64,000 nt of DNA, taken from Flavobacterium sp. LC2016-01. Its GTDB lineage: Bacteria > Bacteroidota > Bacteroidia > Flavobacteriales > Flavobacteriaceae. The DNA is taken from NCBI RefSeq assembly GCF_009711135.1, contig NZ_WMIC01000006.1, positions 186,001 through 250,000 of the forward strand, in the 5' to 3' direction. This document shows, one piece after another, positions 61,476 through 64,000 of this stretch. The notes below the pieces were generated by a model. The model ran no database searches. It had not been told where the DNA came from and was given only the letters and a program-made list of their open reading frames with translations. How positions within the stretch are numbered: position 1 is the first letter of the stretch; every line of letters begins with the position of its first letter. The translations under genes and the position numbers were made by a program.

Positions 61476-61566
61476 AGTCAAAAGTTGAAAGTCATAAAGT
61501 CAAAAGATTACTAAATTATGGTTATCAAAAAGCGACTTTAAGACTTTAGACTTTGGACTTTAAGAC
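61476..61566. repeat. GACTTTA-type spacer with inverted half, hisB-hisH gap (family E)
   Basis: GACTTTAA, GACTTTA, GACTTTG, GACTTTAA, GAC (61534-61566), with AAAGTCATAAAGTC-like complement before it. ACTTTAGACTAAA recurs before hisI (63905-63950). Confidence 0.65.
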
Positions 61567-61574
61567 TAAACAAA

Positions 61575-62168
61575 ATGAAAATAGTAATTATAAATTACGG
61601 AGCAGGAAATATTCAGAGCATTATGTTTGCTATTGAAAGATTAGGTTTTAAGGCTGTTTTGAGTAATAATCCAGAGGAAATAAAATCGGCAGATAAAGTG
61701 ATTTTTCCTGGTGTGGGCGAGGCGAGTTCGGCGATGGCTAAACTTCGTGAAAGCGGTTTGGATAGTTTGATTCCAGAATTGAAACAGCCGGTTTTAGGAA
61801 TTTGCCTCGGAATGCAGCTAATGTGCAATCAAACTGAAGAAGGAAATACCAAAGGTTTAGGAATTTTTGATGTTGATGTGGTGAAATTTTCAAACAATGT
61901 AAAAGTACCGCAAATGGGCTGGAATCAGATTTATGATTTAAAATCTGATTTGTTTAATGAAATTTCGGAGAATGAATTTATGTATTTGGTTCATAGTTTT
62001 TATGCTCCAAATTGTGCAGAATCTATTGCAACAACAAATTATGACGTTGAATATGCGTCAGCTTTGCAAAAAGATAATTTTTACGGAACTCAGTTTCACC
62101 CAGAAAAAAGCGGTGATGTTGGGGAGAAGATTTTAGGAAATTTCCTTAAATTAAATTCCAATTTTTAA
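61575..62168 (+). CDS. hisH: Imidazole glycerol phosphate synthase, glutamine amidotransferase subunit
   Basis: 197 aa. Class I amidotransferase triad: C77 in GICLGMQLM, plus the His-x-Glu in GTQFHPEKSG near residue 180. NYGAGNIQSI opens the protein. Delivers ammonia to HisF. Spaced 102 nt from hisB and 91 nt from hisA. Confidence 0.96.
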   Translation: MKIVIINYGAGNIQSIMFAIERLGFKAVLSNNPEEIKSADKVIFPGVGEASSAMAKLRESGLDSLIPELKQPVLGICLGMQLMCNQTEEGNTKGLGIFDVDVVKFSNNVKVPQMGWNQIYDLKSDLFNEISENEFMYLVHSFYAPNCAESIATTNYDVEYASALQKDNFYGTQFHPEKSGDVGEKILGNFLKLNSNF

Positions 62169-62259
62169 AATTCCAAATTCCAATTCAAAAAAGAATCAAA
62201 ATATCAATTTCAATTTTAGAAAATCTAAAATCTAAAATCAGAAATCTAAAATAATAAAA
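62169..62259. repeat. AAATCTAAAATC-type spacer, hisH-hisA gap
   Basis: TCCAAATTCCAATT (as in the hisG-hisD gap) followed by AAAATCTAAAATCTAAAATCAGAAATCTAAAAT: a short-period degenerate array. Confidence 0.6.
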
Positions 62260-62985
62260 ATGAGAATAATACCAGCTATAGATATCATTGACGGAAAATG
62301 CGTTCGTTTGTCCAAAGGTGATTATGATACCAAAATAATTTACAATGAGAATCCGCTTGAAGTGGCGAAAACATTTGAGGCACACGGAATTGAATATCTG
62401 CATTTAGTAGATTTAGATGGTGCGAAATCAAGTAAAATTGTCAATTATAAAATTTTAGAACAAATTGCATCGCAAACAAGCTTAAAAATTGATTTTGGAG
62501 GTGGATTAAAATCGGATGATGATTTGAGAATTGCTTTTGAAAGTGGTGCAAACCAAATCACTGGCGGAAGTATTGCCGTAAAAAACAGAGCAATTTTTGA
62601 AAAATGGATTTCAGAATACGGTTCAGAAAAAATCATTTTAGGTGCTGATGCAAAAGATGAAAAAATAGCAGTTTCTGGCTGGTTAGAAGAATCAAATGAG
62701 GATTTAATTCCGTTTATAAAAGATTATATGAATAAAGGAATAGAATATGTAATCTGCACTGATATTGCTAAAGACGGAATGCTTGAAGGACCGAGTTTTG
62801 ATTTATACAGCAAAATTTTAGCAGAAGCAAAAGGAGTAAAACTAATTGCCTCTGGCGGCATTTCAACTTTCGATGAATTACCAAAATTAGCCGAATTAGG
62901 ATGCGAAGGAACAATAATTGGAAAAGCGATTTACGAAGGAAGAATTAGTTTGAAACAATTGGAGAACTATATAATTAGAAAATAA
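62260..62985 (+). CDS. hisA: ProFAR isomerase
   Basis: 241 aa TIM barrel. D8 in [20 protein letters not shown], the second catalytic Asp in [16 protein letters not shown], and phosphate sites [11 protein letters not shown] and ASGGIST. Isomerises the ring-opened ProFAR to PRFAR for HisF/HisH. Confidence 0.96.
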   Translation: MRIIPAIDIIDGKCVRLSKGDYDTKIIYNENPLEVAKTFEAHGIEYLHLVDLDGAKSSKIVNYKILEQIASQTSLKIDFGGGLKSDDDLRIAFESGANQITGGSIAVKNRAIFEKWISEYGSEKIILGADAKDEKIAVSGWLEESNEDLIPFIKDYMNKGIEYVICTDIAKDGMLEGPSFDLYSKILAEAKGVKLIASGGISTFDELPKLAELGCEGTIIGKAIYEGRISLKQLENYIIRK

Positions 62986-63084
62986 ATAATTGAGATAATA
63001 TGTCAATTAGATAATTAGATAATTGTTTTAGCGTTGTGCTGAAATTATCTAATTATCAAATTTTCTCATTAACACATTAAAAAC
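62986..63084. repeat. AATTAGATAATT spacer, hisA-hisF gap (family D)
   Basis: AATTAGATAATTAGATAATT near 63006 and AATTATCTAATTATC near 63043 are complementary, giving a long AT hairpin; words match 29880-30000. Confidence 0.65.
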
Positions 63085-63840
63085 ATGTTAGCAAAAAGAA
63101 TCATACCTTGTTTAGATATAAAAAACGGAAGAACGGTAAAAGGTGTTAATTTCGTTGACCTGCGTGATGCTGGAGATCCAGTTGAATTGGCAGAAATTTA
63201 CTCGGCTGAAGGCGCAGACGAACTGGTTTTTCTCGATATTTCAGCCACAGAAGAAAGGCGCAAAACGTTGGTTAATATGGTGAGAAGTGTTGCAGAAAAA
63301 ATCAATATTCCGTTTACGGTTGGCGGTGGAATTTCGTCTGTAGAAGATGTTGATATTCTGCTGAATAATGGAGCCGATAAAGTTTCGATTAATTCATCGG
63401 CAGTAAAAAATCCGCAATTGATTAATGATTTGGCACAAAAATTTGGAAGCCAATGCGTTGTTGTAGCTATCGACGCCAAACAAATTGATGGACAATGGAT
63501 CGTACATTTGGTTGGTGGAAAAGTTCCCACAGAACTGAATTTATTCGATTGGGCTGTAGAAGTAGCAGAACGTGGTGCAGGTGAAATTTTATTCACTTCG
63601 ATGGATAATGACGGAACTAAAAATGGTTTTGCAAACGAAGCTTTGGCCAAACTTTCAGAATTAGTAAATATTCCAATTATTGCTTCGGGAGGAGCGGGAA
63701 ATATACAGCATTTTGTAGATTCTTTTAAAGAAGGAAAAGCAGACGCGGCTTTGGCGGCAAGCGTTTTTCATTTTAAAGAAATAGAGATCAGAACTTTGAA
63801 AGAAGAATTGAGGAAGAATGATATTGAAGTAAGGCTTTAG
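63085..63840 (+). CDS. hisF: Imidazole glycerol phosphate synthase, cyclase subunit
   Basis: 251 aa TIM barrel. D11 in [18 protein letters not shown], the second catalytic Asp in [11 protein letters not shown], and SINSSAVKN and [11 protein letters not shown] phosphate sites. Takes ammonia from HisH to make IGP and AICAR. Full length. Confidence 0.96.
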   Translation: MLAKRIIPCLDIKNGRTVKGVNFVDLRDAGDPVELAEIYSAEGADELVFLDISATEERRKTLVNMVRSVAEKINIPFTVGGGISSVEDVDILLNNGADKVSINSSAVKNPQLINDLAQKFGSQCVVVAIDAKQIDGQWIVHLVGGKVPTELNLFDWAVEVAERGAGEILFTSMDNDGTKNGFANEALAKLSELVNIPIIASGGAGNIQHFVDSFKEGKADAALAASVFHFKEIEIRTLKEELRKNDIEVRL

Positions 63841-63952
63841 AAAATAGAAGCAAGAAACAAGAAGAAAGATTTAAAAAAAAATAAAATAATATAGAAGTTC
63901 GAGTTTAGTTTTAACTTTAAAACTTTCGACTTTACAACTTTAGACTAAAAAT
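63841..63952. repeat. Composite spacer, hisF-hisI gap (families A and E)
   Basis: AGAAGCAAGAAACAAGAAGAAAG at the left is family A; AACTTTAAAACTTTCGACTTTACAACTTTAGACTAAA at the right is family E. Confidence 0.6.
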
Positions 63953-64000
63953 ATGGAAATCGATATAAAAAGTGCACACGGTTTAATTCCAGCAATAATC
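63953..64000 (+). CDS. hisI: Phosphoribosyl-AMP cyclohydrolase (HisI/HisIE), partial
   Basis: The ATG at 63953 opens 16 codons (MEIDIKSAHGLIPAII) that run off the right edge. The GLIPAII opening and its place after hisF fit HisI or the HisIE fusion; the usual order in Flavobacteria ends with hisIE. Confidence 0.8.
   Translation, partial: MEIDIKSAHGLIPAII

Noticed and set aside
63198-63650. Minus-strand 150-aa ORF inside hisF
   Set aside because: Fully antisense to the TIM-barrel gene with all hisF motifs intact.
1-64000. CRISPR array, prophage or complete insertion sequence
   Set aside because: No regularly spaced exact repeats, phage genes or transposase with terminal repeats beyond the single RAYT were seen.

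Overview
The window is an AT-rich chromosomal segment of a Bacteroidota bacterium, almost certainly a Flavobacterium or close relative. The signs are a PorX response regulator (type IX secretion and gliding control), a SusC/SusD pair with its own sigma/anti-sigma genes, the LpxC-FabZ fusion, a bifunctional HisB, weak Shine-Dalgarno sequences, and many upstream boxes matching the Bacteroidota -7 consensus TAnnTTTG. Most of it is core chromosome. No prophage, CRISPR array, rRNA or tRNA gene was seen. All calls come from reading the sequence; no database was searched.

Layout. 1-7100: edge of a Dph6-like ATPase gene, a REP-associated tyrosine transposase (RAYT) gene carrying an in-frame REP doublet, an M1 aminopeptidase, a patatin-like hydrolase, a lipoprotein, a membrane protein, a TSUP transporter, a tail-to-tail toxin/antitoxin-like pair and a structured intergenic element. 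7180-16900: UvrD/PcrA helicase, TsaC, an OmpA-type lipoprotein, a GT2 glycosyltransferase, a stand-alone HsdR_N nuclease-like protein, HolA, an ABC-F protein and a DCC oxidoreductase. 17200-24450: MutS2 without a Smr domain, Ung, then a minus-strand group porX, tsaE, GNAT, ald, DUF4258. 24650-32820: HD hydrolase, lpxD, lpxC/fabZ, lpxA, efp, a second LpxD-like gene, an NTF2-like gene, sucD and an orphan.

33150-42670: ECF sigma factor, FecR anti-sigma, SusC with an N-terminal STN domain, SusD, a zinc metallohydrolase lipoprotein and a DUF4302-type lipoprotein. This looks like a self-regulated outer-membrane import system of unknown substrate. 42800-56470: fabG, a VWA-like membrane protein, a DUF4846/M15 peptidase pair, LysR plus a YeiH-type exporter, a P1-nuclease/phospholipase C-fold protein, an LtaS-like phosphoglycerol transferase, and a two-component system with candidate operator repeats. 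56590-64000: the histidine operon hisGDCBHAF plus the start of hisI(E), preceded by a readable attenuator: a leader peptide with five His codons, an 8-bp antiterminator and a Rho-independent terminator.

Two things run through the window. Many start codons can be fixed because a -7 box lies over the apparent upstream start. Many intergenic gaps, including every gap in the his operon, hold short degenerate tandem repeats (period 7-9) or long imperfect hairpins that fall into recurring sequence families. The least explained items are these spacer families, the REP doublet inside its own RAYT gene, the convergent toxin/antitoxin-like pair, the 7000-7060 structured element and the import locus at 33-42.7 kb.
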